Below, one piece after another: positions 1-8,793 of a stretch of 64,000 nucleotides of DNA. This DNA comes from an uncultured Lachnospiraceae bacterium (GTDB lineage Bacteria > Bacillota > Clostridia > Lachnospirales > Lachnospiraceae), in NCBI GenBank assembly GCA_944381635.1, contig CALWLY010000008.1, positions 35,928 through 99,927 of the forward strand, in the 5' to 3' direction. The notes under the pieces were generated by a model. The model was not told the DNA's origin. It did not search any database and saw nothing but the letters and a program-made list of their open reading frames with translations. The position numbers and the translations under genes are program-made. Positions within the stretch are counted from its first letter, which is position 1; the number at the start of each line of letters is the position of its first letter.

Positions 1-517
1 GCGACTGATCCTCCATACAGATGCGGGAAGCACTGATTCCTTTTTCTATAAGATACCGGTACATTCCTTCCGCCTCACTTACCGGCTCGTTTTCTCCCTG
101 ACCTCCGGATACGATGACCACTGTCCCGGGATTTTCCTGAAGATAGGAAACAGCAGCGTCCAGACGTTTCTGCAAAGCCAGACTGGGACCGTTTTCCTTC
201 ATCTGAGCCCCCAATACAATCAGATAATCAAGCTCCGGCTCTCCCTTTTCCCAAAATCTGCTGACAATCATCCCTTCTATCAGCAGAAACCAGGCTGCAC
301 AGACAAAAATCAGTGCCAGAATTGCTTTTTGAAAAATACCGGGAATTTTGTCCCATACGCCAATCTGCAATCCGTAGGCTGCTGCAAAGAGAATCAGTCC
401 CATGGCTGCCCAGATCAGAAAAAACCGGGAACCGTAAGCTCCTGACAGAAAAATTCCAAAACAGTAAAGCAGACAAAGACTTCCCGCCAGATATAATACG
501 TAGGCCATTTTTCTCAT
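1..517 (-). CDS. DUF218 (YdcF/SanA-like) membrane protein, 3' end outside window
   Basis: The frame opens at an ATG preceded by GGAAGGAG and runs off the left edge after 172 codons, so the C-terminus is missing. The first ~90 residues hold three hydrophobic segments typical of an N-terminal membrane anchor. They are followed by YLIVLGAQMKENGPS, a conserved RLDAA segment and VIVSGGQGENE, which are the opening motifs of the DUF218 fold found in YdcF, SanA and ElyC. Members of this family are linked to envelope integrity and vancomycin sensitivity, but the biochemical reaction is unsettled. The motif order supports the family call; a specific role is not inferred. Confidence 0.8.
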   Translation of the reverse strand, partial: MRKMAYVLYLAGSLCLLYCFGIFLSGAYGSRFFLIWAAMGLILFAAAYGLQIGVWDKIPGIFQKAILALIFVCAAWFLLIEGMIVSRFWEKGEPELDYLIVLGAQMKENGPSLALQKRLDAAVSYLQENPGTVVIVSGGQGENEPVSEAEGMYRYLIEKGISASRICMEDQS

Positions 518-626
518 AGCCACTCCTTCCTTCTGTGTACTTTTACCCTATTTTAGCACACTTTTTTTCCTGACCGGACATCTTCATAAAATCTTATAAA
601 TTCTCATGAATTTCTTAAGGTATGAC

Positions 627-1634
627 TTAATCATTTCTATAAATATCGTAGTTGATCCTTTTATAAAAATACCACTCGATAGTAGAAAAATCCCGGACAT
701 CCTGTCCCAAAATCCACATAATTTTGGTAAGCGCCGCCTCCAGTGTCATATCGTAAGTTTCCAGAATAGGAAGATTTCCCTTTGCCTGCTTTCCTACCTT
801 ATAAGTCCCCATGCTGCTTCCCTCATAAGTGACCTGTGTCGCCATAATCAGCACTTTTTCATGGGGCTCATAGTTTTCCAGTTCTCTTTCAAAAGCGGCA
901 GTCAGTTCATCCGGCATCCCGCCCACGCCAAAGCTCTCGATGATGATGCAGTCATACATCTTAAGGATAAACGGAACAATTTCCACAGACATGCCAGGAG
1001 TCAGTTTCAGCAAAAACACTCTGGGATTTATTTTCTCATGGAAATGAACCGGGCTGTCCTCCATGCGGAAATCAAAATAATAAGTCACACGGTCATCCTG
1101 GATATTTCCAAGAAGCGGGAAATTGATACTGGAAAAAGCATTATAACTGAACGTGGCGGTCTTTTTGGCTCTCGTTCCGGCAATAATCTTTCCGTCAAAA
1201 ACCAAAAGAACTCCCCGGCTTCTCTCATCAAGAGCGCATCGTATGGAATCGTGAAGATTTTTCCTTGCATCCGTGATTTCCGATAAAATGGACTTCTGAG
1301 CCCCCGTAAGCACGATAGGTTTTCTGGAATTTTGGATCAGGTAAGACAGCGCCGCTGCTGTATAAGCCATGGTGTCTGTCCCGTGACACACAAGAAAAGC
1401 ATCATAATCGTTATAATTTTCTCTGATATGTTTGACAAGAAGCAGCCAGTAGTCTGCATTCATATTTGTGCTGTCGATACTGCACACTTCATAGGGAACC
1501 AGTTCGCAAATTTCCCGAAATTCCGTTACATATTCCAGAAAGTCCTCGGAACTAAGCACCGGAGTCAATCCATTTCCTTTGTCACCGGAAGCTATGGTTC
1601 CTCCGGTTGTCAGCAACAAAATTCTTTTTTTCAT
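627..1634 (-). CDS. ansA: L-asparaginase, type I (cytoplasmic)
   Basis: The 335-residue protein would hydrolyse asparagine to aspartate and ammonia. Both catalytic threonine motifs of the family are present: TTGGTIAS at residues 9-16 and HGTDTM at 84-89. A substrate-binding SIDS segment lies near residue 52 and LTGAQ further on. There is no signal peptide, so this is the cytoplasmic type I enzyme rather than the exported type II. The length matches the family. The ribosome binding site upstream of the ATG is weak (GGGA). The gene stands alone, and a T6-hairpin-A6 repeat lies in the gap between it and the upstream DUF4261 gene. Confidence 0.92.
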   Translation of the reverse strand: MKKRILLLTTGGTIASGDKGNGLTPVLSSEDFLEYVTEFREICELVPYEVCSIDSTNMNADYWLLLVKHIRENYNDYDAFLVCHGTDTMAYTAAALSYLIQNSRKPIVLTGAQKSILSEITDARKNLHDSIRCALDERSRGVLLVFDGKIIAGTRAKKTATFSYNAFSSINFPLLGNIQDDRVTYYFDFRMEDSPVHFHEKINPRVFLLKLTPGMSVEIVPFILKMYDCIIIESFGVGGMPDELTAAFERELENYEPHEKVLIMATQVTYEGSSMGTYKVGKQAKGNLPILETYDMTLEAALTKIMWILGQDVRDFSTIEWYFYKRINYDIYRND

Positions 1635-1675
1635 AAAATTCCCACACTTTTTGTTTTATGTTTTCGCCTTTGCCG

Positions 1676-1766
1676 CAGCGCGATTTATTTTCTCTCCGCT
1701 ACAGTGCGATTTATCGTTTTTTCTTATACCATAGGAAATGAATTTTCCTAATGGCATAAGAAAAAA
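1676..1766 (+). repeat. Family A hairpin element, copy 1 (diverged)
   Basis: A T6 run at 1717-1722 is followed by an imperfect hairpin (CTTATACCATAGGAAA pairing with TTTTCCTAATGGCATAAG) and an A6 run at 1761-1766. The GGAAATGAA apex is the same as in the other copies. The upstream arm (GCGATTTAT...CCGCTACAG) is only loosely like the conserved arm of the better copies. The A6 side abuts the intrinsic terminator of the DUF4261 gene. Confidence 0.55.
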
Positions 1767-1818
1767 CTGCTGCCTATTTGCAGTTTCCGGAAGGAAAGCT
1801 CTGCAAATACACAGCAGC
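1761..1818 (-). terminator. Intrinsic terminator of the DUF4261 gene
   Basis: Read on the minus strand, GGCTGCTG and TATTTGCAG pair with CTGCAAATA and CAGCAG, followed by TTTTTT. It lies 18 bp after the stop codon. Confidence 0.8.
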
Positions 1819-1836
1819 CAATTTTCTGTCAGAAAA

Positions 1837-2799
1837 TCATTCCTTTTTTTCTTCTGCTTTTGTCTCTGCTTTCTGCTCCTCGGGCTGTTTCATTTCCTTG
1901 CGGTTGCCGGATGCATATTCATTCATGCAAACATCCATCACGCCGCGCACAGGCCTGATCAGAGAAAACGCATAATGGCAGGGCCAGGAAACTTCCCGGC
2001 TCATCTGTCCTTCCTCATCAAGTCCGCTGACCGCAGCACCGTTTTTTACCGGCGCATTGTTTGCAAAGACAAATGCCGCTGTGGAGTATGCATGACGCAC
2101 TACCTCCTGCGGTTTTCTTCCATGGAAGAAATACTGGATATCCGGCAGATTAAAGGCATATAAACCAAGGGTATCCACCACCATATCCTCTGATTCATTG
2201 ATTTTAAAGAAACGTACATTCAAACTGCTGTAAAAAAATACTTCTTCATCCTTATAGGGATTGTTATAAATCTGACCTGCGGAAAGCAGCTTTGCACTGG
2301 GTGTAAACCAAATGGCAATACATCCCGGGAACATACGCATCGCAGCCTTCAGCCATTCCAGAAGGATATTGCATCTTTCCTTATAGGGCAGCCCCATTGT
2401 CATAAAATCCGAAATGATGACACGATATTTGCAGTCTTTTAAGATTGCTTCGCTGTCTTTGCAGCTCCACTGCTGTCTGCGCTGAATCTCCGGAATTTTG
2501 TCGGGATCGAATTCCCCGTAATCTCCCATTACCAGCTGAACCGGATACGTCTTGTCCTCTCTTTGGAATGTTTTTTCCATAAGGGCAAACTCTGTCATAC
2601 GTTTGCCTTCCTCGCCGGCCTGTGTCACGATCTGCGTTTTGCCGAACGTGCGCTCCAATTCCTCTCTCATCTCTTCCGGTTCCGGACGTCTGCCTTTATC
2701 TGTAAACAGCAGCTGTATGGTATACATCTGCCGGAAATCAATTCCTTTTGCCTGTTTTTCTTTCTGTGCCTCAATATTTACTTTCTGTTCTTTATCCAT
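1837..2799 (-). CDS. DUF4261 domain-containing protein
   Basis: The 320-residue protein has no signal peptide or membrane segment. From about residue 25 it reads as a DUF4261-type protein: MYTIQLLFTDKG, a central VIISDFMTMGLPYKER segment, AIWFTPSAKLLSAGQI, and a conserved VVDTLGLYAFNLPDIQYFF block near residue 210. The N-terminal 20 residues and the last 25 residues are charged, Lys/Glu-rich and probably disordered. The family is widespread in Firmicutes and proteobacteria and has no established activity. A GGAGG lies about 12 bases before the ATG. A terminator follows closely, so it is probably monocistronic. Confidence 0.75.
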   Translation of the reverse strand: MDKEQKVNIEAQKEKQAKGIDFRQMYTIQLLFTDKGRRPEPEEMREELERTFGKTQIVTQAGEEGKRMTEFALMEKTFQREDKTYPVQLVMGDYGEFDPDKIPEIQRRQQWSCKDSEAILKDCKYRVIISDFMTMGLPYKERCNILLEWLKAAMRMFPGCIAIWFTPSAKLLSAGQIYNNPYKDEEVFFYSSLNVRFFKINESEDMVVDTLGLYAFNLPDIQYFFHGRKPQEVVRHAYSTAAFVFANNAPVKNGAAVSGLDEEGQMSREVSWPCHYAFSLIRPVRGVMDVCMNEYASGNRKEMKQPEEQKAETKAEEKKE

Positions 2800-3000
2800 A
2801 CCTGCCTGTGACCTCCCTTACATTTATCCGCAAGCGGATTCTTTCTTATTCTATCACACTTTCCTGAAATTTGCGTCATTTTTCTAATATTTTATAAAAA
2901 ATACTTCTGAAAAATGTTATACTATTGGTAAACAATGATAGCGTCACAGATCCAAATACTTTTTTCATCCTTATGAAATCTGATACAGGAGGTACAGCAT

Positions 3001-3555
3001 ATGCGTCTTTTTATTGCCGTCACCTTTTCCCAGCCTATCCAGGAAAAATTAGAGGGAATCCTTTGTCTTTTGAAAGAGCAAGCTTTTGCAGGGAATTTTT
3101 CTTCCCGGGAAAATCTCCATCTCACTCTTGCCTTTCTGGGCGACATTCCATCCTGCCGTCTTTCCCATGTCATAGATGCCATGGAACAGATCCATACAAA
3201 ACCTTTTCTGTGTTCTCTTTCCTCTCTGGGTTGTTTTGGAAAGATGAAAAAAGAAGCCGACTCCCGGGAATCTTCTGTTCTGTGGATCGGCACAGACTAC
3301 TGCCCCGAACTTCTGAACCTGCAGAACGAACTGACTGCATCTTTGCGCAGACACGCAGTCTGGTATGACAGCAAACCTTTCCGTCCTCATGTCACTTTGG
3401 GACGAAACGTGCGTCTGAATCCGGAATTTTCGGAAGAACACTTCTGCCAAAACCTTCCGGAAATGTGTCAGCAGGTCACCGGCATCAGTCTGATGAAATC
3501 CGAACGGAAAAACAACAAAACCGTTTACACCGAACTTTACCGGAAAATCTTGTAA
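3001..3555 (+). CDS. thpR: RNA 2',3'-cyclic 3'-phosphodiesterase (LigT/ThpR family)
   Basis: This 184-residue protein belongs to the 2H phosphoesterase superfamily. The two HxTx motifs that make the active site are at residues 40-43 (HLTL) and 130-133 (HVTL), with the spacing expected for ThpR. Enzymes of this type open 2',3'-cyclic phosphates on RNA to 2'-phosphates. The ATG is preceded by AGGAGG at optimal distance, which fixes the start. It is one of only four genes on the plus strand and converges on rpmF; a family A repeat separates the two. Confidence 0.9.
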   Translation: MRLFIAVTFSQPIQEKLEGILCLLKEQAFAGNFSSRENLHLTLAFLGDIPSCRLSHVIDAMEQIHTKPFLCSLSSLGCFGKMKKEADSRESSVLWIGTDYCPELLNLQNELTASLRRHAVWYDSKPFRPHVTLGRNVRLNPEFSEEHFCQNLPEMCQQVTGISLMKSERKNNKTVYTELYRKIL

Positions 3556-3564
3556 TATCTACCT

Positions 3565-3718
3565 AAAAGTATGCTTTGCAGCGAGCACTAGCGCCAAGCA
3601 TGATTGCCGTCAGACAATATCTACCGGCAATCTCTGATTACCTGCGCGCGAAGTACGCATCTACAATAGAACGTCTTTTTGTACACCGGGAAAGAAACTT
3701 TCCCGGTGTACAAAAAAA
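3565..3718 (+). repeat. Family A hairpin element, copy 2 (full length, diverged)
   Basis: The layout matches copies 4 and 5: AAAAGT start, GCGCC block, ATTGCCGTCAG hairpin, TGCGCGCGAAGTACGCAT arm, CGTCTTTTT, then a 13-bp stem (GTACACCGGGAAA / TTTCCCGGTGTAC, 3681-3711) and A7. The stem sequence is quite unlike the other copies although its shape is the same. It fills the convergent gap between thpR and rpmF, and its A-run is the complement of the rpmF terminator U-run. Confidence 0.75.
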
Positions 3719-3744
3719 GCCTCCCTGAACGATCAGGAAGGCTT
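3712..3744 (-). terminator. Intrinsic terminator of yceD-rpmF
   Basis: On the minus strand AAGCCTTCCTGA pairs with TCAGGGAGGCTT around a TCGT loop, followed by a run of T. It lies about 30 bp after the rpmF stop. Confidence 0.85.
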
Positions 3745-3775
3745 ATTTTCATAATTGTTAAAATTTTCGCTCTTC

Positions 3776-3958
3776 TTATGCTTCTACTTTAACGATTTCA
3801 CGTTTGTTGTAAGAACCACATGTCTTGCAAACTCTGTGAGGCATCATCAGTGCACCACATTTGCTGCATTTTACTAATGTAGGAGCGCTCATTTTCCAGT
3901 TTGCTCTTCTTTTGTCTCTTCTGGATTTAGAAGATTTATTTTTCGGACAGATAGACAT
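3776..3958 (-). CDS. rpmF: 50S ribosomal protein L32, zinc-binding form
   Basis: The 60-residue protein starts MSICPKNKSSKSRRDKRRAN, the characteristic basic N-terminus of L32. It carries the four-cysteine zinc ribbon as CSKCG...CKTCG (about residues 32-48). It is part of the large ribosomal subunit. It begins 2 bp after the stop of the DUF177 gene, the classic yceD-rpmF arrangement of bacteria, so the two are co-transcribed and probably translationally coupled. Confidence 0.97.
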   Translation of the reverse strand: MSICPKNKSSKSRRDKRRANWKMSAPTLVKCSKCGALMMPHRVCKTCGSYNKREIVKVEA

Positions 3959-3960
3959 CG

Positions 3961-4485
3961 TTACACCTCCTTATTTGCATTAAAGACATCCATAATTGCG
4001 GCCATCCGTGGATCAGGAACAAATGTATCACAGCCGCATGCTCCCGTATTCAAATCCTTGCCGCAGACGGGACATAGTCCTTTACAATCCGGCCGGCATA
4101 AGATTTTCATAGGCCAGCAAGTCATAATCTCATTGCATATCAGGCTGTCTATGTTCAGCTCATAACCTTCCATGAAGTCATTCTGCTCTTCCAGCTCTTC
4201 CTCGGAAGCCTTATCTAAAGATACTGCTTTCTGAGAAATATGCAGGTCGAACTCCTTCTCCACTTCTTTCAGGCAGCGGTCACACCGCATCCGGACTTTC
4301 AGCTTTGTCTCAGCCTGCACAAGTGCATGCCCGGGACCATCGTTAACAAGCGTAAGCCTTACCGGCTCCTTCTCTGTCACCGGAAATTCCTGTCCGTGAC
4401 AGGTCACCTTATCCAGTTCCAGTTCCGCTTCTTTGCTGACGGTTCTGCCTTCTGATGTAAAAACATCGGTTAAATTCACTAACAT
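3961..4485 (-). CDS. yceD: DUF177 (YceD-like) protein
   Basis: This 174-residue protein is the usual upstream partner of rpmF. DUF177 shows as RMRCDRCLKEVEKEF near residues 88-102, and a second cysteine cluster (CRPDCKGLCPVCG) near 128-140 gives a probable zinc site. Plant and bacterial homologues are linked to 23S rRNA accumulation, so a role in large-subunit assembly is likely, though the mechanism is not settled. A GGAG lies a few bases before the start. A consensus promoter and a small leader hairpin lie directly upstream. Confidence 0.9.
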   Translation of the reverse strand: MLVNLTDVFTSEGRTVSKEAELELDKVTCHGQEFPVTEKEPVRLTLVNDGPGHALVQAETKLKVRMRCDRCLKEVEKEFDLHISQKAVSLDKASEEELEEQNDFMEGYELNIDSLICNEIMTCWPMKILCRPDCKGLCPVCGKDLNTGACGCDTFVPDPRMAAIMDVFNANKEV

Positions 4486-4499
4486 AGCATACTCCTAAT

Positions 4500-4518
4500 G
4501 AATCCGATTTCCGGATTC
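4500..4518 (-). promoter_or_regulatory. Leader hairpin upstream of yceD
   Basis: A perfect 7-bp inverted repeat, GAATCCG/CGGATTC with a 5-base loop, lies in the short leader between the promoter and the ribosome binding site. It could gate translation of the yceD-rpmF transcript; this is inference. Confidence 0.4.
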
Positions 4519-4534
4519 TTTTCACACTTAAACA

Positions 4535-4563
4535 AGTATACATAGACATTTGGGTTTTGTCAA
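4535..4563 (-). promoter_or_regulatory. Sigma-A promoter of yceD-rpmF
   Basis: On the minus strand: -35 TTGACA (4558-4563), 17-base spacer, -10 TATACT (4535-4540). Both hexamers are near consensus, as expected for a ribosomal protein operon. Confidence 0.8.
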
Positions 4564-4619
4564 CTACTTTTCTCTCTTTTTTCCGACACCTGTTTTTACC
4601 GCCTGTGCCGCCCTTTTTA

Positions 4620-5795
4620 TCACGATGTCTGATCTCTGACAATGGCATGGGAAAGAATATAATCTTTCCATATCTGATAATATTTCGCCTTCAGATGCAC
4701 CTGATCAAAGGTCCAGTCTCCATTCAGGTTTCCATCCTCTCCGCAGAGAACTTCGTTGGGGTCCAGATAAAAGATATTCTGGTTGTCCTGGAACATGGAA
4801 ATTCCCGTATTTCTTATTTCAATATTGGTATTATTAAAAATCGGATCCGTTGCATTTTTTTCGGCTCCCACTTTCATAATTCCCTGCACATAGATGATTG
4901 CCTGAGGCTGAAGTTCCTGTATGTGTTTCACTACCCTGTAGTATTCTTCCAGGAATGTCTCCGCGGTTCCTGTTCCCATCTCATTGATGCCCAGCATCAG
5001 ATAGATTTTTCCGAACTGCTTTTGGGACAATGCTTCTTCTATCGTTATTTTCGGTCCTCCTTTTTCCAGGTATGCCACTTTTTTGGGTTTGGAAAAAATG
5101 TCGTAAATCGTCAAGGATGTCTGGCAGTAAAAATCAGCCGTATCTTCCAGTCCGCCGTATTCATACAGTCCCTGGGTTCTGGAATCACCGATAAACAGTG
5201 CGTCCTCCAGGTAACTTTCATCAACCTGAGAAAATTCTAAAATAACTTCGGTATTCTCGCTTTCTGATTCCGTCTGGTCTTCCTGTCCGCTTTCTGTCTC
5301 AGATGCTTCTCCGTTTTCCTCTGTGCCTGCTTCTGATTCAGCCCCGGAATCCGGCGCATTTTCCTCTGTCAGCCCATTTCCCGAAATTCCATTCCGGGAA
5401 ACATTGTTTGCGGACAATCCGTTTTGAGAAACTCCGCTCTGTGCTTCCGTTTCCTGACTGTCTTCTCCGTCATTTCCCGAAATCATGCTGCCGGTATGAT
5501 CCAAATCAGACTGCCCCTTGGACTCTGTCACAGGAGAAGTTTCTCCTGACGGTGAAGCTTCGGCCTCTGCGTTTTCTGCCTGTCCCATGGTCATAGTATC
5601 CTCATTGACACTCCACGGGTAAATGCCGTCCTTGATTCCCTGAAACATTGCCGCAATTTCCGGCGTCATAATGTCAGAATCTTCGTAATCTTTATATAAA
5701 TCTCTCCGCAAAAAGGAAGCTGCCGTGAACAGAACAAATGTCAGCACCAGCACGCAGACCAGCGGATAATTTTTGAAAAATTTCATTCTTTTCAA
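4620..5795 (-). CDS. Membrane-anchored SGNH/GDSL hydrolase-like protein paired with MBOAT
   Basis: The protein (391 residues) has an N-terminal transmembrane segment at about residues 8-24 and a long low-complexity Ser/Glu/Gly/Asn stretch to about residue 190. An extracytoplasmic SGNH domain follows: ALFIGDSRTQG holds the nucleophile Ser, MLGINEMG is block III, and FDQVHLKAKYY near the end is the DxxH pair. It starts 14 bp after the MBOAT stop, so the two form an O-acylation pair. In such systems MBOAT brings the acyl group across the membrane and the SGNH partner transfers it. The first start is TTG (5795), close behind AGGAAAGGG; an ATG three codons later is equally possible. The acceptor polymer is unknown. 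Confidence 0.8.
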   Translation of the reverse strand: MKRMKFFKNYPLVCVLVLTFVLFTAASFLRRDLYKDYEDSDIMTPEIAAMFQGIKDGIYPWSVNEDTMTMGQAENAEAEASPSGETSPVTESKGQSDLDHTGSMISGNDGEDSQETEAQSGVSQNGLSANNVSRNGISGNGLTEENAPDSGAESEAGTEENGEASETESGQEDQTESESENTEVILEFSQVDESYLEDALFIGDSRTQGLYEYGGLEDTADFYCQTSLTIYDIFSKPKKVAYLEKGGPKITIEEALSQKQFGKIYLMLGINEMGTGTAETFLEEYYRVVKHIQELQPQAIIYVQGIMKVGAEKNATDPIFNNTNIEIRNTGISMFQDNQNIFYLDPNEVLCGEDGNLNGDWTFDQVHLKAKYYQIWKDYILSHAIVRDQTS

Positions 5796-5809
5796 GCATC
5801 CCTTTCCTG

Positions 5810-7210
5810 CTAAAATCGAAAATACATAAACGGATTATTCCCCGCAATAGACAGCCGGTATACACACAGCCAGAATAAAAGGGCCAGTCCTGCGATCACA
5901 TACCACTTTCTGCAGTGTCTCTGGTACCACTCAGACACTGCAGGAATGCAGCACAAAATTCCTGCTGCCATCAGCCATCCGTAATTGGAAATCATTTTTA
6001 CAAAATCGCCCGAATTGATCGCGGTTCCCACACCGAAAAAAGGAAACAGTCTTGCGAAATAAGTTTCCAGTTCTGTGAATCCTGAGGTAATCGCAAAAAT
6101 AATCCATGTCAGCGGAATAAAAAACCATACGTAGATTCTTGCCGCAATTTTATGCTTCTTCAGCCATTTTCCCAGGAAAAGTTTTTCCAGCATAATAAAA
6201 AGGCACAGGGTCAGTCCCCACACGATAAAGTTGGCGCTTCCTCCATGCCAGAGTCCTGTCAGAACCCATACCACCAGCAGGTTCAGAAGAGTTCTTGCCG
6301 TCCCTTTCCGATTGCCTCCAAGGGGAATATACACGTAGTCGCGAAACCAGCTTCCCAGCGTTATGTGCCAGCGGCGCCAGAAATCACTGATGGATGTGGC
6401 AGCATAAGGATGATGGAAATTGCGGATTACAGGATAGCCAAGCATCTGCCCGATTCCGATGGCAATCAGGGAGTATCCGCAGAAGTCAAAGTAAAGCTGA
6501 AGGGAGTAGGAAAAAGCCCCAAGCCAGGCAAGAGGCGTGGATATGCTTTCAAAACCTATGGTCTGAATGTCATTCCACAAAATCGCCAGCTGGTCAGCCA
6601 AAAGCACTTTGGCACTTAACCCAAGCACCACCTTTTTTAAGCCTTCCTCTGCCTGAGACAGCTTAAGCCTCGGGCCATCCAGTCCCTCACAGGCATCTGA
6701 GTAGCGCATAATGGGACCGGATACCATTTGGGGAAACATACACAGATAGGCTCCAAAGCGCCAGAAGGAATGTTCCGCATCCGCTTCCCCCTGGTAAACA
6801 TCCGCCAGATAAGAAATACTCTTAAATGTATAAAAGCTGATTCCCAGTGGGAGCAGGAAATTTGCATCGAATGCATTGGAAATCTTAAAATAAATAAGCA
6901 GCCCCGCATTGGCACATACTCCTGCCGCCAGCCAGAGCTTTCTCTTTCTCTCCGAATCCGTATCCAATCCCAGGCCTGTCAGATAGTTAAATACGGACAT
7001 TCCCAGCAAAAGAAAGACATAAAACGGCTCCGCCATAGCGTACATGATAATGCTTGCCACAAAAAGCAAAGCATTTCTCCCCTTTTTCGGAACCGCAATA
7101 TAGCACAGCAAAAAAACAGGCAGGAACCGAAAGAGAAATTCCAGACTGCTGAAAACCATGCTATTTTCATTTAATAAATTTCCCAAATCAATTCCTGCCA
7201 CTTTTATCAC
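5810..7210 (-). CDS. MBOAT family O-acyltransferase (AlgI/DltB-like), first copy
   Basis: This is a polytopic protein of about 450-466 residues. It shows the MBOAT signatures SFYTFKSISYLADVY, the loop WRRWHITLGSWFRDYVYIP followed by LGGNRKG, and the catalytic His in LTGLWHGGSANF. MBOAT proteins of the AlgI type move acetyl groups for O-acetylation of extracellular polysaccharide. The longest frame uses a GTG at 7210 with GGAG only 2 bases away. An ATG at 7159 gives MVFSSLEFLFRFLP, the usual family N-terminus, and is the more natural start. The downstream SGNH gene is its likely partner. A second, different MBOAT is at 61156-62568. Confidence 0.9.
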   Translation of the reverse strand: MIKVAGIDLGNLLNENSMVFSSLEFLFRFLPVFLLCYIAVPKKGRNALLFVASIIMYAMAEPFYVFLLLGMSVFNYLTGLGLDTDSERKRKLWLAAGVCANAGLLIYFKISNAFDANFLLPLGISFYTFKSISYLADVYQGEADAEHSFWRFGAYLCMFPQMVSGPIMRYSDACEGLDGPRLKLSQAEEGLKKVVLGLSAKVLLADQLAILWNDIQTIGFESISTPLAWLGAFSYSLQLYFDFCGYSLIAIGIGQMLGYPVIRNFHHPYAATSISDFWRRWHITLGSWFRDYVYIPLGGNRKGTARTLLNLLVVWVLTGLWHGGSANFIVWGLTLCLFIMLEKLFLGKWLKKHKIAARIYVWFFIPLTWIIFAITSGFTELETYFARLFPFFGVGTAINSGDFVKMISNYGWLMAAGILCCIPAVSEWYQRHCRKWYVIAGLALLFWLCVYRLSIAGNNPFMYFRF

Positions 7211-7367
7211 AACTCCAATTCTGATGTATTTTTCTGTCAGCTATTTAAGCATAATACAATCTGCCGGTTGTGAAAAGAGGTAATTTTTTTAAGTTTTTAT
7301 TACGATTTTTTAAGAATTATTTCACTGCTTATTGGATTACCCCAAAAAGCTAAGGACTCTTTCTTTT

Positions 7368-8567
7368 TCATCCTTTTACCAGGCGTGCAGTCTCCCTTGC
7401 GATGGCAAGTTCCTCGTTGGTAGGCACTACCATAACCGTTACCGGTGCATTCTCTGCCGAGATAATTTCTTCCTGGCCGTAAATTCCGTTTTTATCTTCA
7501 TCCAGATGAACGCCCAGAAATCCCAGATACTCACAAATCAGGCTTCGAATAATGGGACTGTTCTCTCCCACTCCTGCAGTGAAACACAAAACATCCACAC
7601 CGTTCATCACCGCAGCATAAGCTCCGATGTATTTTGCAACTCTCCGGGCAAAGGTGCGGATTGCCCGAACCGCCTCAGGACGTCCTTCAAAATAAGCTCT
7701 CTCCAGATCTCTGAAATCGGGAGAAAATCCATCGGACAGCCCCAGCACTCCGGATTCTTTATTCAGAATATTCATGATTTCATCGATGGTCCTGCCTTCT
7801 TTATGGGCAATAAACTCAATCACCGCCGGGTCAATATCCCCGCTTCTGGTTCCCATAACAAGCCCTTCCAAAGGCGTAAGTCCCATGGATGTATCCACGC
7901 ATTGTCCATTTTTTACCGCAGATACGGAAGCGCCGTTGCCCAGATGGCACACAATGATTTTGCAGTCTTCTCTTTTTTTGCCTAAAATCTCTGCGGCTCT
8001 TTCGGAAACATAGTCATGGCTTGTTCCGTGAAATCCGTATCTTCTCAACCGGTATTTTTCATAATAGGAATAAGGAATCCCGTAAAGATAAGCCTCCTCC
8101 GGCATAGTCTGATGAAACGCCGTGTCAAAGACAGCCACCATAGGAATATCCGGCATCAAAGCCTGACAGGCCTCCACGCCGATCAAATTGGCCGGATTGT
8201 GAAGAGGCGCCAGTGCGCTGCATTCCCGGATCGTCGCCTTGACCTCGGAGGTGATCAGGGTAGCTTTGGAGAATTTCTCGCCGCCGTGTACAATACGGTG
8301 CCCCACAGCTCCGATTTCGGAAAGTTCCGAAATCACTCCTGTTTTTTCATCCTGAAGAACTTTCAGCATCTGCAGAATAGCCTCTTTGTGATTCGGCATG
8401 GACACTTCCATTTTTTTCTTATCTTCACCGGTTTTGGTGTAAATCACTCTGCTGCCTGCAATACCTATACGCTCGCATAACCCCTTTGCGAGCCTTTTTT
8501 CCGTTTCCGCATCGATAACCTGAAATTTCAGCGAAGAGCTTCCACAGTTTAATACTAAAATTTTCAT
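7368..8567 (-). CDS. ackA: Acetate kinase
   Basis: The 399-residue enzyme interconverts acetyl phosphate plus ADP with acetate plus ATP. It starts at MKILVLNCGSSSLKFQ, the invariant N-terminus, rather than at an in-frame ATG 8 codons earlier. The usual motifs follow: GHRIVHGGEKF, FDTAFHQTMPE, RYGFHGTSHDYV, HLGNGASVSAV and TRSGDIDP. It is downstream of pta, and together they form the acetate-producing, ATP-yielding branch. A 164-bp repeat (family B) lies between the two genes, so co-transcription would pass through that structure. Confidence 0.97.
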   Translation of the reverse strand: MKILVLNCGSSSLKFQVIDAETEKRLAKGLCERIGIAGSRVIYTKTGEDKKKMEVSMPNHKEAILQMLKVLQDEKTGVISELSEIGAVGHRIVHGGEKFSKATLITSEVKATIRECSALAPLHNPANLIGVEACQALMPDIPMVAVFDTAFHQTMPEEAYLYGIPYSYYEKYRLRRYGFHGTSHDYVSERAAEILGKKREDCKIIVCHLGNGASVSAVKNGQCVDTSMGLTPLEGLVMGTRSGDIDPAVIEFIAHKEGRTIDEIMNILNKESGVLGLSDGFSPDFRDLERAYFEGRPEAVRAIRTFARRVAKYIGAYAAVMNGVDVLCFTAGVGENSPIIRSLICEYLGFLGVHLDEDKNGIYGQEEIISAENAPVTVMVVPTNEELAIARETARLVKG

Positions 8568-8628
8568 CCCCAATACCACCCTTTCTTGCACAAGGAAACC
8601 GAGAATCCTTCCGGATCTCTCTTAAACC

Positions 8629-8792
8629 GTAACAGTTTTACCCGCGCCATTCGAAAAACCGCACTGACGTGCTTACTGCGGCTGCGCCGCTGTTTTCCTC
8701 ATATACTGGCGCTCAGCTCATCTGTGCATCCGGAAACGGATTTTTATGCAAGCATAAATCCTTTTCCGGATAACAGATGGGAAAACTGTTAC
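8629..8792 (+). repeat. Family B inverted-repeat element, copy 1
   Basis: The element begins GTAACAGTTTTACC and ends GGGAAAACTGTTAC, an 11-bp perfect terminal inverted repeat. Inside are GCACTGACGTGC, GCGGCTGCGCCGC and a long hairpin (ATCCGGAAA.GGATTTTTATGC, apex AA, then GCATAAATCC.TTTCCGGAT), enclosed by CATCTG/CAGATG. The second copy is at 54891-55055. This copy ends one base before the pta stop codon. Confidence 0.85.
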
Positions 8793-8793
8793 T

